A DNA stretch of 64,000 bases from Paraburkholderia acidicola (GTDB lineage Bacteria > Pseudomonadota > Gammaproteobacteria > Burkholderiales > Burkholderiaceae). Numbering within the stretch: the stretch's first letter is position 1; every line of letters begins with the position of its first letter. The position numbers and the translations under genes were made by a program. Of this stretch, positions 51,976-60,814 are shown piece after piece. Below the pieces are notes generated by a model. That model was not told where the DNA came from. It saw only the letters and a list, made by a program, of their open reading frames with translations, and searched no databases. The stretch lies in the NCBI RefSeq assembly GCF_002362315.1, contig NZ_MTZV01000006.1, positions 744,001 through 808,000 on the forward strand, in the 5' to 3' direction.

Positions 51976-52013
51976 CCTGGCAGCGAGATTTTCGTTTCTC
52001 TCCTGGAGTCTTC

Positions 52014-53111
52014 ATGAACAAGCCGTCCGCACGCGATCAGATAGCACAACCGGGCCGACGCTCGGCCATCAAGACGGCTCTAGCCGGCGCTGCCGTGGCG
52101 GCATTCCCGTTCATCTCGACGCCGTCTCGGGCGGCAAACAAGCGCATCGTCGTGCGCGACGACGGCGGCATCTACACGAAGGCCTACGGCGCGGTGTTCT
52201 ACCGGCCGTTCACGGAGAAGACGGGCATCGAAGTGGTCGGCGTGCAGGCCAATGCCGAACCGACCGCGCAGATCAGGAGCATGGTCGAGACCGGCAGCTA
52301 CACGTGGGACATGGCGAAGATCAGCCAGCCGGCAATCCTGCTGCTCACCGGCGGCGGCAAGGAGTATCTGGAGAAGCACGGGCTCGAAGCGGACCCGCTG
52401 ATCGCGAAAATTCCAGCGCAGTATATGTCGCCGTACGGCGTCGGGACCAACATCTATACGACGGTACTCGCGTATCGCACCGACGCGTTCAAGGGACGCA
52501 AGGCGCCCGTTTCGTGGGCCGACATGTGGAACGTGAAGGACTTCCCGGGCCGCCGCGGGTTGCGCAAGTACCCGTTCGACACGCTCGAAGAAGCACTGAT
52601 GGCCGACGGTGTACCGACATCGCAGGTCTATCCGTGCAATCTCGATCGCGGCTTCGCGAGTCTCGACAAGATCTCGAAGCACGTCGACGTCTGGTGGACC
52701 ACCGGCGCCCAGGTCGAGCAGATGCTCGACTCCGGCGAAGTCGCGATGGTCAGCACGTGGGTCTCGCGTGCGCAGTCGGCGATCGCGAACGGCGCACCGG
52801 TTGGCATCGTGTGGGATCAGAACGTCTGGGGCTGCGACAACTGGTCGATCCTCAAAGGCACGCCGAACGCCGATGCATGCCGCGAGTTCATCAAGTTCGC
52901 CTCCGATCCGAAACGCCAGGCCGCACTCACCGAGCATTTCCCGGCCGGTGTCACGCAACCGGAAGCGTTTGACTTCATCAAACCCGAGATCGCGAAGAAT
53001 TGCCCGACGTATCCGGCGAACATCAAGAGCGGCCTGCATATCGATGCGAAATACTGGCAAGCCAATCAGAGCGTCGCGCTCGAGCGCTTTAACCGCTGGA
53101 TTCTGAGCTGA
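52014..53111 (+). CDS. Polyamine-type ABC substrate-binding protein (PotD-like, Tat-exported)
   Basis: A 365-residue binding protein of the PotD/PotF class. The N-terminus has a twin-arginine signal (GRRSAIKTALAGAAVAAF), then RIVVRDDGGIYTKAYG. Such proteins bind spermidine, putrescine or other small cations or acids. TGGAGT is upstream of the ATG. It is followed by matching ATPase and permease genes, so it belongs to that importer. Confidence 0.92.
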   Translation: MNKPSARDQIAQPGRRSAIKTALAGAAVAAFPFISTPSRAANKRIVVRDDGGIYTKAYGAVFYRPFTEKTGIEVVGVQANAEPTAQIRSMVETGSYTWDMAKISQPAILLLTGGGKEYLEKHGLEADPLIAKIPAQYMSPYGVGTNIYTTVLAYRTDAFKGRKAPVSWADMWNVKDFPGRRGLRKYPFDTLEEALMADGVPTSQVYPCNLDRGFASLDKISKHVDVWWTTGAQVEQMLDSGEVAMVSTWVSRAQSAIANGAPVGIVWDQNVWGCDNWSILKGTPNADACREFIKFASDPKRQAALTEHFPAGVTQPEAFDFIKPEIAKNCPTYPANIKSGLHIDAKYWQANQSVALERFNRWILS

Positions 53112-53137
53112 GCGCGCTGTCACCTTCACGGAACCCG

Positions 53138-54241
53138 ATGCCCATGTCCGCCTCGAACCTGCAAATCTCGGGACTCAGCAAGCGCTACGGCGATTTCGTC
53201 GCGCTCGCCCCGCTCGATCTCAACGTCGCTCAAGGCGAGTTCCTGACCTTGCTCGGACCGAGCGGTTCGGGCAAGACGACGCTGCTTAGCCTGATCGCCG
53301 GACTTGCACAGCCTGACGCAGGACAGGTTCTGATCAACGGTATCGACGTGACCTATGGTGCGCCGTATGAGCGCGACATCGGCATGGTGTTCCAGAACTA
53401 CGCGCTGTTTCCGCACATGACGGTCGCGGAAAACATCGCGTTTCCACTGCAGATGCGCAAGGTCGACGCCAAAACCGCGCGCGCCCAGGTCATGCAGGCG
53501 CTGGAGATGGTGCATCTACCGCACGTCGCGGCGCGTTATCCGCGCGAGCTGTCGGGTGGCCAGCAGCAACGCATCGCGCTTGCGCGCTGCATGGTTTACC
53601 GGCCGTCGATCATCCTGATGGACGAACCGCTCGGCGCGCTCGACAAGAAGCTGCGCGACCAGATGCAGCTTGAAATCAAACGGATTCATCGCGAGCTTGG
53701 CACGACGATCGTCTACGTCACGCACGATCAGGAAGAAGCGATGACGATGTCCGATCGCATCTGCCTGATGAACGGCGGCGCGATCGCCCAGCTCGGCGCC
53801 CCTGCCGACCTCTACTTCCGGCCGAAGAGCGTATTTGTCGCGGACTTTCTCGGCGAATCGAACCTGCTCGACGCAGTCGTGACCGAACGTGCCGGCAACC
53901 AGGTACGCGTGAGCATGCAGGGCATCGCGAAAGGCAGCGCGATGGCCTACGACTCGCTGATCGGCAACGGCAAGCAGGTCAAGCTGATGCTGCGCCCGCA
54001 GAACCTGCGGGTACACGACAGCGCGTTCGCGGATACGGCGGGCGGCTGCACACTGTCGGCGAAGCTCACCGACATCATGGTGACCGGCAGCATGACGCGG
54101 CTCTATCTGCAACCGCCGGCACCCGACGCCGCGCCGCTCGTCGCCGCGTTTCCCACCCAGCGGCTCGGCGCTCCGTATGAGATCGGCCAGACGCTCGGGC
54201 TGTCGTGGCTGACCGCCGACGCGGTCGCGATCGCGGGCTAA
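53138..54241 (+). CDS. ABC transporter ATP-binding protein (PotA-like)
   Basis: A 367-residue ATPase: Walker A GPSGSGKTT, signature LSGGQQQRIALARC, Walker B IILMDEPLGALD and a C-terminal TOBE-type regulatory domain after about residue 240 (VKLMLRPQNLRV). It energises the PotD/fused permease importer. An ATG at 53144 is an alternative start. Confidence 0.95.
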   Translation: MPMSASNLQISGLSKRYGDFVALAPLDLNVAQGEFLTLLGPSGSGKTTLLSLIAGLAQPDAGQVLINGIDVTYGAPYERDIGMVFQNYALFPHMTVAENIAFPLQMRKVDAKTARAQVMQALEMVHLPHVAARYPRELSGGQQQRIALARCMVYRPSIILMDEPLGALDKKLRDQMQLEIKRIHRELGTTIVYVTHDQEEAMTMSDRICLMNGGAIAQLGAPADLYFRPKSVFVADFLGESNLLDAVVTERAGNQVRVSMQGIAKGSAMAYDSLIGNGKQVKLMLRPQNLRVHDSAFADTAGGCTLSAKLTDIMVTGSMTRLYLQPPAPDAAPLVAAFPTQRLGAPYEIGQTLGLSWLTADAVAIAG

Positions 54242-54244
54242 GCG

Positions 54245-56062
54245 ATGAATCCCTCCGCCCTGACCGCACAGCCAGTACGTCCTACGCCCGCTGCGGCTGC
54301 GCGGCGCGCTCGCTGGCGCGCGTGGCTGCGGCCCGGCGCGATGGCCACGCCGATCGTCGCGCTGCTGCTCGTGATGCTGGTCTATCCGGTTGGTCAGTTG
54401 CTGCTGCTGAGTGTTCACAACGACGCCGGCTTCACGCTGATCGAATACCGGCGGCTGTTTGCTTCACCGGTCTATGTGGACGTGCTGCTGATCACGCTGA
54501 AGGTATCGCTATGGACGACCTTCTTCTCGGTGCTCACGGGCTATCCGATCGCCTACCTGATCTCGTCGCTCACGCGCGAGCGCAAGAACCGCTTGCTGTT
54601 CTGGGTACTGCTGTCGTTCTGGACCAGCTTTCTCGTGCGTACGTTCGCGTGGGTCGTGCTGCTCGGGCGCAACGGCGTGATCAATCAGGCGCTGCTTAGC
54701 CTCGGCCTGATCGACGAGCCTTTGAGCCTGCTGTATCACTTCTCGAGTGTGATCGTCGGCATGGTGCACGCGCTGATGCCGCTCGCCGTGCTCACGATGC
54801 TCTCGGTGATGGAGAACATCGACCGGCGTCTGACCGGTGCCGCCGCGACGCTCGGTGCGCGGCCTGGCATGGTGTTCTGGAAGGTGTATTTTCCGCTGTC
54901 GCTACCTGGCGTCGCCGCAGGCGCATTGATGGTGTTCGTCACGGCGATCGGTTTCTTCATCACGCCGACGCTGCTGGGCGGCCGCCATCAAACGATGATC
55001 ACGCAACTGATCATCGACCAGGTCATGCAGGCGTTGAACTGGGGCTTTGCAGGCGCGATCTCAGTGCTGCTGCTCACGGTGGTACTGATCGTGTTTCTGG
55101 TCTACGACCGCCTCGTGGGACTGTCGACCATGGCGGGCGGCAGCAGCGCTGCCCCGCGTGCGACATCCGGCGGCAGATGGAGCCGAGCACTCGGCAACGC
55201 AGTGCTGAGCGCCCTCGGTCACGCCACCGATGCGCTGCTCGGCGTGCTGCCGAAACGCCGCTCCCGGCGCGGACGCGCAGGCGGCGGCGAAAGCCTGACG
55301 CTGCGCATGGTCGTGATCCTGCTGCTCGTGTTTCTCAGCGCACCAGCGTTCCTGATGATCCCGCTATCGTTCGATTCGGGCTCGGGCCTGTCGTGGCCGC
55401 CGCACGGTTTCTCGCTGCAGTGGTATCGCGAGATCGTCGATTCGCCGCTGTGGATGCAGGCGATCACACGGTCGATGCTGGTTGGCATCGGCAGCGGCAT
55501 CCTGTCGATGCTGATCGGCACACCTGCTGCATTCCTGCTGGTACGCGGCGGCATGCGCGGCAAGACCGCGATGCTCGCGTTCGTACTCGCGCCGATCGTC
55601 GTGCCGCGCATGATCATCGCGGTCGGTGTGTTTTATTTCTTCGCGAAAATCGGTCTGGTCGGCTCGTCGTTTGGACTCGTGCTCGCGCACACCACGGTAG
55701 CCGTGCCGTATGTGGTGATCACGATGGCCGCGGTATTGCGCCACTACGACACACGCCTAGATCTCGCCGCCTACAGCATGGGCGCCCGCCCGTGGGCCAC
55801 GCTGCGCCGCGTCACCTTTCCGATACTCGGCGCGGGCCTGATGTCGTCGTTTCTCTTTGCATTCGCGACCTCGTTCGACGAACTGACGATCGCGCTGTTC
55901 ACGTCCGGCGGCTTGAGCACGACCTTGCCCAAGCAGTTCTGGGACGAAATCACGATGCAGATTTCACCGGTCATCGCCGCGGTCTCGACCTGCCTGTTCG
56001 TCTTCGTCGCCGCGCTGATCTGGCTTGCTGACCGGTTGCGCCGCCGCAGCCTGACTCCCTGA
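54245..56062 (+). CDS. Fused PotB-PotC ABC permease
   Basis: A 605-residue permease made of two PotB/PotC-type halves. The first half (residues about 35-285) has EAA-type loop TGAAATLGARPGMVFWKVYF; the second (about 345-595) has DLAAYSMGARPWATLRRVTF. They are joined by a roughly 60-residue basic, glycine-rich linker. Both halves keep six membrane segments, so one polypeptide should form the whole channel. It starts three bases after the ATPase stop codon. Confidence 0.93.
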   Translation: MNPSALTAQPVRPTPAAAARRARWRAWLRPGAMATPIVALLLVMLVYPVGQLLLLSVHNDAGFTLIEYRRLFASPVYVDVLLITLKVSLWTTFFSVLTGYPIAYLISSLTRERKNRLLFWVLLSFWTSFLVRTFAWVVLLGRNGVINQALLSLGLIDEPLSLLYHFSSVIVGMVHALMPLAVLTMLSVMENIDRRLTGAAATLGARPGMVFWKVYFPLSLPGVAAGALMVFVTAIGFFITPTLLGGRHQTMITQLIIDQVMQALNWGFAGAISVLLLTVVLIVFLVYDRLVGLSTMAGGSSAAPRATSGGRWSRALGNAVLSALGHATDALLGVLPKRRSRRGRAGGGESLTLRMVVILLLVFLSAPAFLMIPLSFDSGSGLSWPPHGFSLQWYREIVDSPLWMQAITRSMLVGIGSGILSMLIGTPAAFLLVRGGMRGKTAMLAFVLAPIVVPRMIIAVGVFYFFAKIGLVGSSFGLVLAHTTVAVPYVVITMAAVLRHYDTRLDLAAYSMGARPWATLRRVTFPILGAGLMSSFLFAFATSFDELTIALFTSGGLSTTLPKQFWDEITMQISPVIAAVSTCLFVFVAALIWLADRLRRRSLTP

Positions 56063-56097
56063 TCTTCCCTGCTTCTCCCTGTTCCCCGAGACCTGCC

Positions 56098-57003
56098 ATG
56101 CTTTCAGCCCAACAACTACAAGGCGTCCTGCCGGCGATTCCCACCCCGGTCCATGCCGACGACACCATCGATGCCGACGCCGCACGCGCGCTGATCCGCT
56201 ATCTGTTGAAGCAAGGGGTGGACGGCATCGTGCCGCTCGGCGGTACGGGTGAATATGGCGCACTCGCGCGCACCGAACGCGTCCGTATGGCCGAGCTGAC
56301 CGCAGGCGAATGCGCGGGCAAGGTGCCGGTCATCGCGGGCGTGCTGGACCCGGGGTATCACGATGCGCTGCAGGCCGGCCGCGAATTTGCGGCGGCCGGT
56401 GCGGACGCGCTGCTGGTGCTGACGCCGTACTACACGAATCCGACGCAGCAAGGCATTCGCGATTACTACATGCGCTATGCAGACGAAGCGCCGGCGCCGA
56501 TCCTGATCTACGAGATCCCGTACCGCACGCGCATCGCGATCACGCCCGAGGTTCTGCACGAACTGTCGCAGCACGAACGGATCATCGGTATGAAGGCGTG
56601 CAACACGGACATGTGGCACTTCCTGCGGACGGTGGCGGGCGTCGACGCGTCGTTCTCGGTGCTGAGCGGCGAAGACACGCTGTTTCCGCTGCATGTCGCG
56701 GCGGGCGCGCGTGGTGGCATCGTCGTGACGGCGAGCTTGCTGCCCACGGCGTGGCGCACGATGTACCGGCTCGCGGTAGGCGGTAACACGCAGGATGCTC
56801 TTGCACTGCATCGCACGCTGATCCCGCTGATGAACATGGCGTTCGCGGAGACCAACCCCGGTCCGATCAAGTCGGTGATGGATCTGATCGGCGTGCACGC
56901 GCCCGCGATGCTGGCGCCGCTGGTTCGGGCCGCGCCGGCGCTGTCGGCGAGCCTGCGGACCGAACTCGAGCGACAGCTCAATGCCTTCGAGCGCCGCTTC
57001 TGA
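56098..57003 (+). CDS. Dihydrodipicolinate synthase (DapA) family enzyme
   Basis: A 301-residue class I aldolase-type enzyme. Family features are GGTGEYGAL, the Tyr in ILIYEIPYRT and the Schiff-base lysine in IIGMKACNTD. DapA itself is unlikely, as this gene sits in a catabolic cluster. Relatives cleave or form 2-keto-3-deoxy acids, 4-hydroxy-2-oxo acids or sialic acid. It starts 35 bp after the permease and converges on the IclR gene with four bases between stops. Confidence 0.9.
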   Translation: MLSAQQLQGVLPAIPTPVHADDTIDADAARALIRYLLKQGVDGIVPLGGTGEYGALARTERVRMAELTAGECAGKVPVIAGVLDPGYHDALQAGREFAAAGADALLVLTPYYTNPTQQGIRDYYMRYADEAPAPILIYEIPYRTRIAITPEVLHELSQHERIIGMKACNTDMWHFLRTVAGVDASFSVLSGEDTLFPLHVAAGARGGIVVTASLLPTAWRTMYRLAVGGNTQDALALHRTLIPLMNMAFAETNPGPIKSVMDLIGVHAPAMLAPLVRAAPALSASLRTELERQLNAFERRF

Positions 57004-57007
57004 GCGT

Positions 57008-57835
57008 TCAGCGCGGATACCCCGCGAGCCGCGCCTTCGAGATCGACGTCGCGGCAACCTGCACGTGCTGCGCGAGTTCGGCTTCCACGCGTTCGCGCGA
57101 CCAGCGCGAGGTCGGCACCGAGATATTGATCGCTGCAACGCCGATGCCGCCATGATCCGTAACCGGTGCAGCCACCGAAATATCGCCGAGCACGGTTTCG
57201 TTTTCGATCACCGCGTAGCCGCGACGCGCGACCTTGCGCACGCGTTCGAGCAGCTTGTCCGGATCGGTTTCGGTGTAGTGCGTGAGCGGGTCCAGCGGGG
57301 TCTGCGCGAGTACTTCGCGCACGCTTTCGTCGGACAGTCGCGACAGGATCGCGGTGCCTGCCGCCGTGAAGAGCGCCGGCAGGCGCGCGCCGACCACGAT
57401 GTCGATATTCACCAGATGCTGACCGGGGAAACGCGCGACAAATACGATGTCCGGGCCGTCGAGTTCCAGCAGGTTGGTGGTTTCACCAAGCCGCCGGCTG
57501 ATGTCGAGCAGATACGGCGAGGCCTTGTCGATGAGTTCGTTCGCGCGCACGTAGTTGTACGAGAACTGCAGCACCTTGGTGGTGAGCCCGTAGTTGCGCG
57601 TTTCCGGAATCCGCTCGAGGTAGCCGAGCGCTTCGAGCGTATGCACGAGCCGCTGCGTCGCACTGCGGTCGAGGCCGGAGGTGCGCGCGATGTCGATCAG
57701 CGTCAGGTGACGGTTCGGACCGTCGAAGGCGTGCAGCACCTGGAATGCTTTTTCCGTCGAACCGACGAAAAGCGATGAGCGCGGCGCGTCGGGATCGCGC
57801 GGCTTGCGGGACTTGGCGATGGCGTGTTCGGGCAT
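57008..57835 (-). CDS. IclR-family transcriptional regulator
   Basis: A 275-residue regulator with an N-terminal winged HTH (KAFQVLHAFDG; DIARTSGLDRSATQRLVHTLE) and a C-terminal effector-binding domain (VNIDIVVGARLPALFTAAGTAIL-like; HGGIGVAAINISVP). The ATG at 57835 starts the conserved length; an upstream ATG at 57886 lies inside the operator region. It is divergent from the alpha-hydroxy-acid dehydrogenase and convergent with the DapA-family gene, so it probably controls the whole module. Confidence 0.93.
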   Translation of the reverse strand: MPEHAIAKSRKPRDPDAPRSSLFVGSTEKAFQVLHAFDGPNRHLTLIDIARTSGLDRSATQRLVHTLEALGYLERIPETRNYGLTTKVLQFSYNYVRANELIDKASPYLLDISRRLGETTNLLELDGPDIVFVARFPGQHLVNIDIVVGARLPALFTAAGTAILSRLSDESVREVLAQTPLDPLTHYTETDPDKLLERVRKVARRGYAVIENETVLGDISVAAPVTDHGGIGVAAINISVPTSRWSRERVEAELAQHVQVAATSISKARLAGYPR

Positions 57836-57860
57836 GAGGGCGGCCGGTTGATGTATCGAA

Positions 57861-57889
57861 CTACACTTGTAGCGATTGTAATGCAATCG
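57861..57889. promoter_or_regulatory. Two palindromes, candidate IclR operators
   Basis: CTACA-CT-TGTAG (57861-57872) and CGATTG-TAATG-CAATCG (57873-57889) are perfect and directly abut each other in the divergent promoter between the regulator and the dehydrogenase. Twin sites of this kind are usual for IclR proteins. Confidence 0.65.
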
Positions 57890-57930
57890 AATCGATAAAT
57901 TAAAAACGATTCGTTTTACGTGGAGTGCCC

Positions 57931-59067
57931 ATGCTTTCCTGTGTTGCCGACTACCGCCTCGCCGCCCGCCGGCGCCTGCCGCGCCTCGCTTTCGACTACC
58001 TCGACGGCGGCGCCGAAGATGGCGACGCGTTGCAGCGCAATCGCGATGCGTACCGGCAGTGGTGTTTCAGTCCGCGCGTGCTGACCGACATTTCGCATTG
58101 CTCCACTGCGACGCAGTTTTTTGGGCGCGCGGCGGCCGCACCGATGGTCGTCGGTCCTACCGGGCTCAACGGGCTGTTCTGGCCGCGTGCCGACGAGCTG
58201 CTGGCCCAGGCTGCAAGCCGGGCAGGCCTGCCGTTCGTGCTGTCGACGGCTTCGACGTCGCTGCTCGAAGACGTGCGCGCCCACGCGCCGGACGGCGATC
58301 TATGGATGCAACTCTATGTGCAGCAGGACCGGCGCATCGCCGAGGACGTGATGCGTCGCGCGGGCGCGGCCGGTTATTCGACGCTGGTTCTGACCGTCGA
58401 TACACCGGTGCACGGCAAACGCGACTATGAGATTCGCAACGGCTTCCGGTTGCCGCTGCGGTTATCGCCGAAACTGCTCGCCGACTGCGTGACGCGACCG
58501 CACTGGTGCTGGCAGATGCTGCGCCACGGCACGCCGCAATTGCAGAACATCGCGAGAAGCCTCGGCGAGCGCGCGGATCTGTCGCGCCATGCTGCGATGC
58601 TGAGCCGGCAGATGGATCTGACGCTCGGCTGGCACGATCTGGATTGGGTGAGGCAGCACTGGAGCGGCAAGGTGATCGTCAAGGGCATCCAGACCGTGCG
58701 CAGCGCGCTACTGGCCGCGGCCCACGATGCTGACGCGATCGTTGTGTCGAATCATGGCGGCCGGCAACTGGGCGGCGCACCGGCCTCGCTCGATGTATTG
58801 CCGGAAATCGTCGCTGCCGTCGGTGACAGGCTCGACGTTTTTGTCGACGGCGGTGTGCGGCGCGGCAGCGATGTCGTCAAGGCGCTGGCGCTTGGCGCAC
58901 GCGGTGTATTGCTTGGCAGAGCGCCGCTCTATGGCGTTGCGTCCCGCGGAGAGGCCGGTGCTAACGAAGTGCTCGCCCTGCTAGCCGCCGAAATGCTGAC
59001 TACCCTGCAACTGCTGGGATGCCCGGAGGTTGTCGGGCTCGATCGGTCGTTTCTGCGGCGTGCGTAG
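57931..59067 (+). CDS. FMN-dependent alpha-hydroxy-acid dehydrogenase (lactate/mandelate type)
   Basis: A 378-residue TIM-barrel flavoenzyme. The N-terminal FDYLDGGAEDG, the FMN site GPTGLNGL, the substrate/FMN region LTVDTPVHGKRD, active-site Lys (KGIQT) and catalytic His (SNHGGRQL) are all present. Such enzymes oxidise L-2-hydroxy acids (L-lactate, mandelate, glycolate). GGAG is five bases before the ATG at 57931; a GTG at 57925 is less likely. It is divergent from the IclR gene. With the D-specific enzyme at 50548 it would let the cell use both enantiomers (inference). Confidence 0.93.
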   Translation: MLSCVADYRLAARRRLPRLAFDYLDGGAEDGDALQRNRDAYRQWCFSPRVLTDISHCSTATQFFGRAAAAPMVVGPTGLNGLFWPRADELLAQAASRAGLPFVLSTASTSLLEDVRAHAPDGDLWMQLYVQQDRRIAEDVMRRAGAAGYSTLVLTVDTPVHGKRDYEIRNGFRLPLRLSPKLLADCVTRPHWCWQMLRHGTPQLQNIARSLGERADLSRHAAMLSRQMDLTLGWHDLDWVRQHWSGKVIVKGIQTVRSALLAAAHDADAIVVSNHGGRQLGGAPASLDVLPEIVAAVGDRLDVFVDGGVRRGSDVVKALALGARGVLLGRAPLYGVASRGEAGANEVLALLAAEMLTTLQLLGCPEVVGLDRSFLRRA

Positions 59068-59077
59068 TCACGTCTTA

Positions 59078-59422
59078 TCACGCACCGGCACCGCCCTCCG
59101 GGCCGAAGAAAATGACCCAGGTTCGGAAATCGTCGCTGAAGCGTTCGAAGCGGTGTTCGACGTGTGCCGGGACGAACAGCAGATCGCCGGCCTTGAATTC
59201 GCACACCTGATCCGCCCGGCGAAACGTCCCCGATCCCGCCGCGACGATGTACAACTCGTCGCGTGTGTGGGGCGACTGCGTGTCGATTCCGCGAGGCGCG
59301 AACAATTCGACGGATACGTCGGCGCGCTCGAAGAGTACGGCGAACGGCAGCGGTAACGTGGCTAGCAATCGGAACGCGTCTGCTTCATCGATGTGAAGCA
59401 CGTCGTGTGGAATGGTTGTCAT
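59078..59422 (-). CDS. Cupin-domain protein
   Basis: A 114-residue single-domain cupin. The barrel motifs are partly visible (SPHTRDELYIVAAGSG and GDLLFVPAHVEHRFE), including metal-ligand-type His and Glu. AGGGGA precedes the ATG at 59422. It is downstream of the sugar ABC genes on the same strand but behind a terminator-like hairpin, so it may be expressed separately. Function unknown. Confidence 0.85.
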   Translation of the reverse strand: MTTIPHDVLHIDEADAFRLLATLPLPFAVLFERADVSVELFAPRGIDTQSPHTRDELYIVAAGSGTFRRADQVCEFKAGDLLFVPAHVEHRFERFSDDFRTWVIFFGPEGGAGA

Positions 59423-59548
59423 GCTGGAGTCCCCTGTTACTGCTCGTGGCTTTGTCCGTGGGTCATTTTGCGTGACTTCCAGACGCATCGGACAGACACG
59501 ATTTCAGTGGAACGGACAAGGCCAGTTCGGGCTGCATCGGGGACCGAA

Positions 59549-59573
59549 AGTCGGGGCGCCGCTCGCCCCGACT
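59549..59573 (-). terminator. Terminator-like hairpin after the sugar ABC operon
   Basis: AGTCGGGGCG (59549-59558) and CGCCCCGACT (59564-59573) form a perfect 10-bp stem, 19 bases past the binding-protein stop on the reverse strand. The following sequence is only short in T (TTTCGG). Confidence 0.65.
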
Positions 59574-59591
59574 CACAGCAGCTCCTGCAGA

Positions 59592-60740
59592 TCAACCGCA
59601 GGACGCCCCCGCCTTCTTGCACGCATCCGCCAGCTGCGGCGGCGGATCTTTCTTGAACACCGTCTTGTAAGACTCGAGCACATTCGACTGCACGACCGGC
59701 AGCGACTGAACCCCGATCCAGGCCGGCGGCGTCTGTCCGATCAGCGACTTCATCATCGCGAGTGCTTCGGCGACGCCCTGATCATATGGACGTTGTGAAC
59801 CGGTTGCCTTCAGCGGTCCGCCTTTGGCAATTTCGATCGCGGATTCGAGGCCCAGGTCGACGGTCGTGACCGGGATATTCAAACCCTGTGCGCGCATCGA
59901 GGTCAGCGTATCGAGTGCCGGTTGATCCCACACCGCGAACACGCCCTTCACATCGGGATTCGCCGTGAGGAAGTCGCCGGCAATCTGTCCGACCTTCGAC
60001 GGGTCCGTGAAGTCGACCTGCTTGATCTTGATGTCGGGCCGGTTCTTCTTCATCCAGTCGTTGACGGCCTTGGTGCGCTCCTTCGTGCTGAAGTAGTCGA
60101 CACCGAAGTTGACGAGCCCGACCGTGCCGCCCTGCGGAATGCACGACGCGAGCACTTTCGCAGCGATCTGGCCGTTGCCTTCGCTGTCGGCGGACACCAT
60201 CGCCGAGTATTGCTCCGGATGACGCAGTCCGCCCGGCACGTTATCCATGAACACCAGCTTGATGCCGGCCGCGGACACCTTCTTGTAGGTCGCGGCCGTC
60301 GCCATGCCGTCGACCGGAATCGAAATAATCCCGTCCGGATGCCGCTGGATGGTGTTCTCGATATCGGCGATCTGCTTGTCGACCTGATACTCGGCCGACG
60401 CGGTGCCGATCACTTCGACGCCGTATTTCTTCAGCGTATCGGTGATGCCCTGCACCTGCAGCTGCGACCAGTCGAGGTTCATCGTCTGCATCGAAATGCC
60501 GACCTTGAATTTGCCCGCTTTCACCTTGGCGGCTTCGGCGGCGCTCAGCTGTACGCTATCTACCGAGGCGGCTTTTTCGCCGTTCGGTCCTTGCCCGACG
60601 ATCGTCTTCGGCCCGATCGTCGCCGGCGACAATCCCTTCATGCAGGTCTGCGCACTGGCGCTGGAAGAAGCGAAGACCGCCATGCTTGCCGCGGCGATCA
60701 CGCTGGCCCACACCATCCTCGAGACACGACGTTGTTTCAT
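59592..60740 (-). CDS. Sugar ABC transporter substrate-binding protein (RbsB-like)
   Basis: A 382-residue type I binding protein with a Sec signal peptide (VIAAASMAVFASSSASA) and the periplasmic-binding pattern of the ribose/xylose family (FKVGISMQTMNLDWS; DGIISIPVDGMATA; VTTVDLGLESAIEIAKG). The mature N-terminus is unusually extended by about 45 residues, with two cysteines overall near each end. Third gene of the importer operon. The ligand could be a pentose or polyol. Confidence 0.92.
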   Translation of the reverse strand: MKQRRVSRMVWASVIAAASMAVFASSSASAQTCMKGLSPATIGPKTIVGQGPNGEKAASVDSVQLSAAEAAKVKAGKFKVGISMQTMNLDWSQLQVQGITDTLKKYGVEVIGTASAEYQVDKQIADIENTIQRHPDGIISIPVDGMATAATYKKVSAAGIKLVFMDNVPGGLRHPEQYSAMVSADSEGNGQIAAKVLASCIPQGGTVGLVNFGVDYFSTKERTKAVNDWMKKNRPDIKIKQVDFTDPSKVGQIAGDFLTANPDVKGVFAVWDQPALDTLTSMRAQGLNIPVTTVDLGLESAIEIAKGGPLKATGSQRPYDQGVAEALAMMKSLIGQTPPAWIGVQSLPVVQSNVLESYKTVFKKDPPPQLADACKKAGASCG

Positions 60741-60814
60741 GATTCCCCTCCGTTGGTCTTCATGTATTGAGTCTCCTGACTTTCTCGACTACCGCGAACT
60801 GTCCATACCCCACG

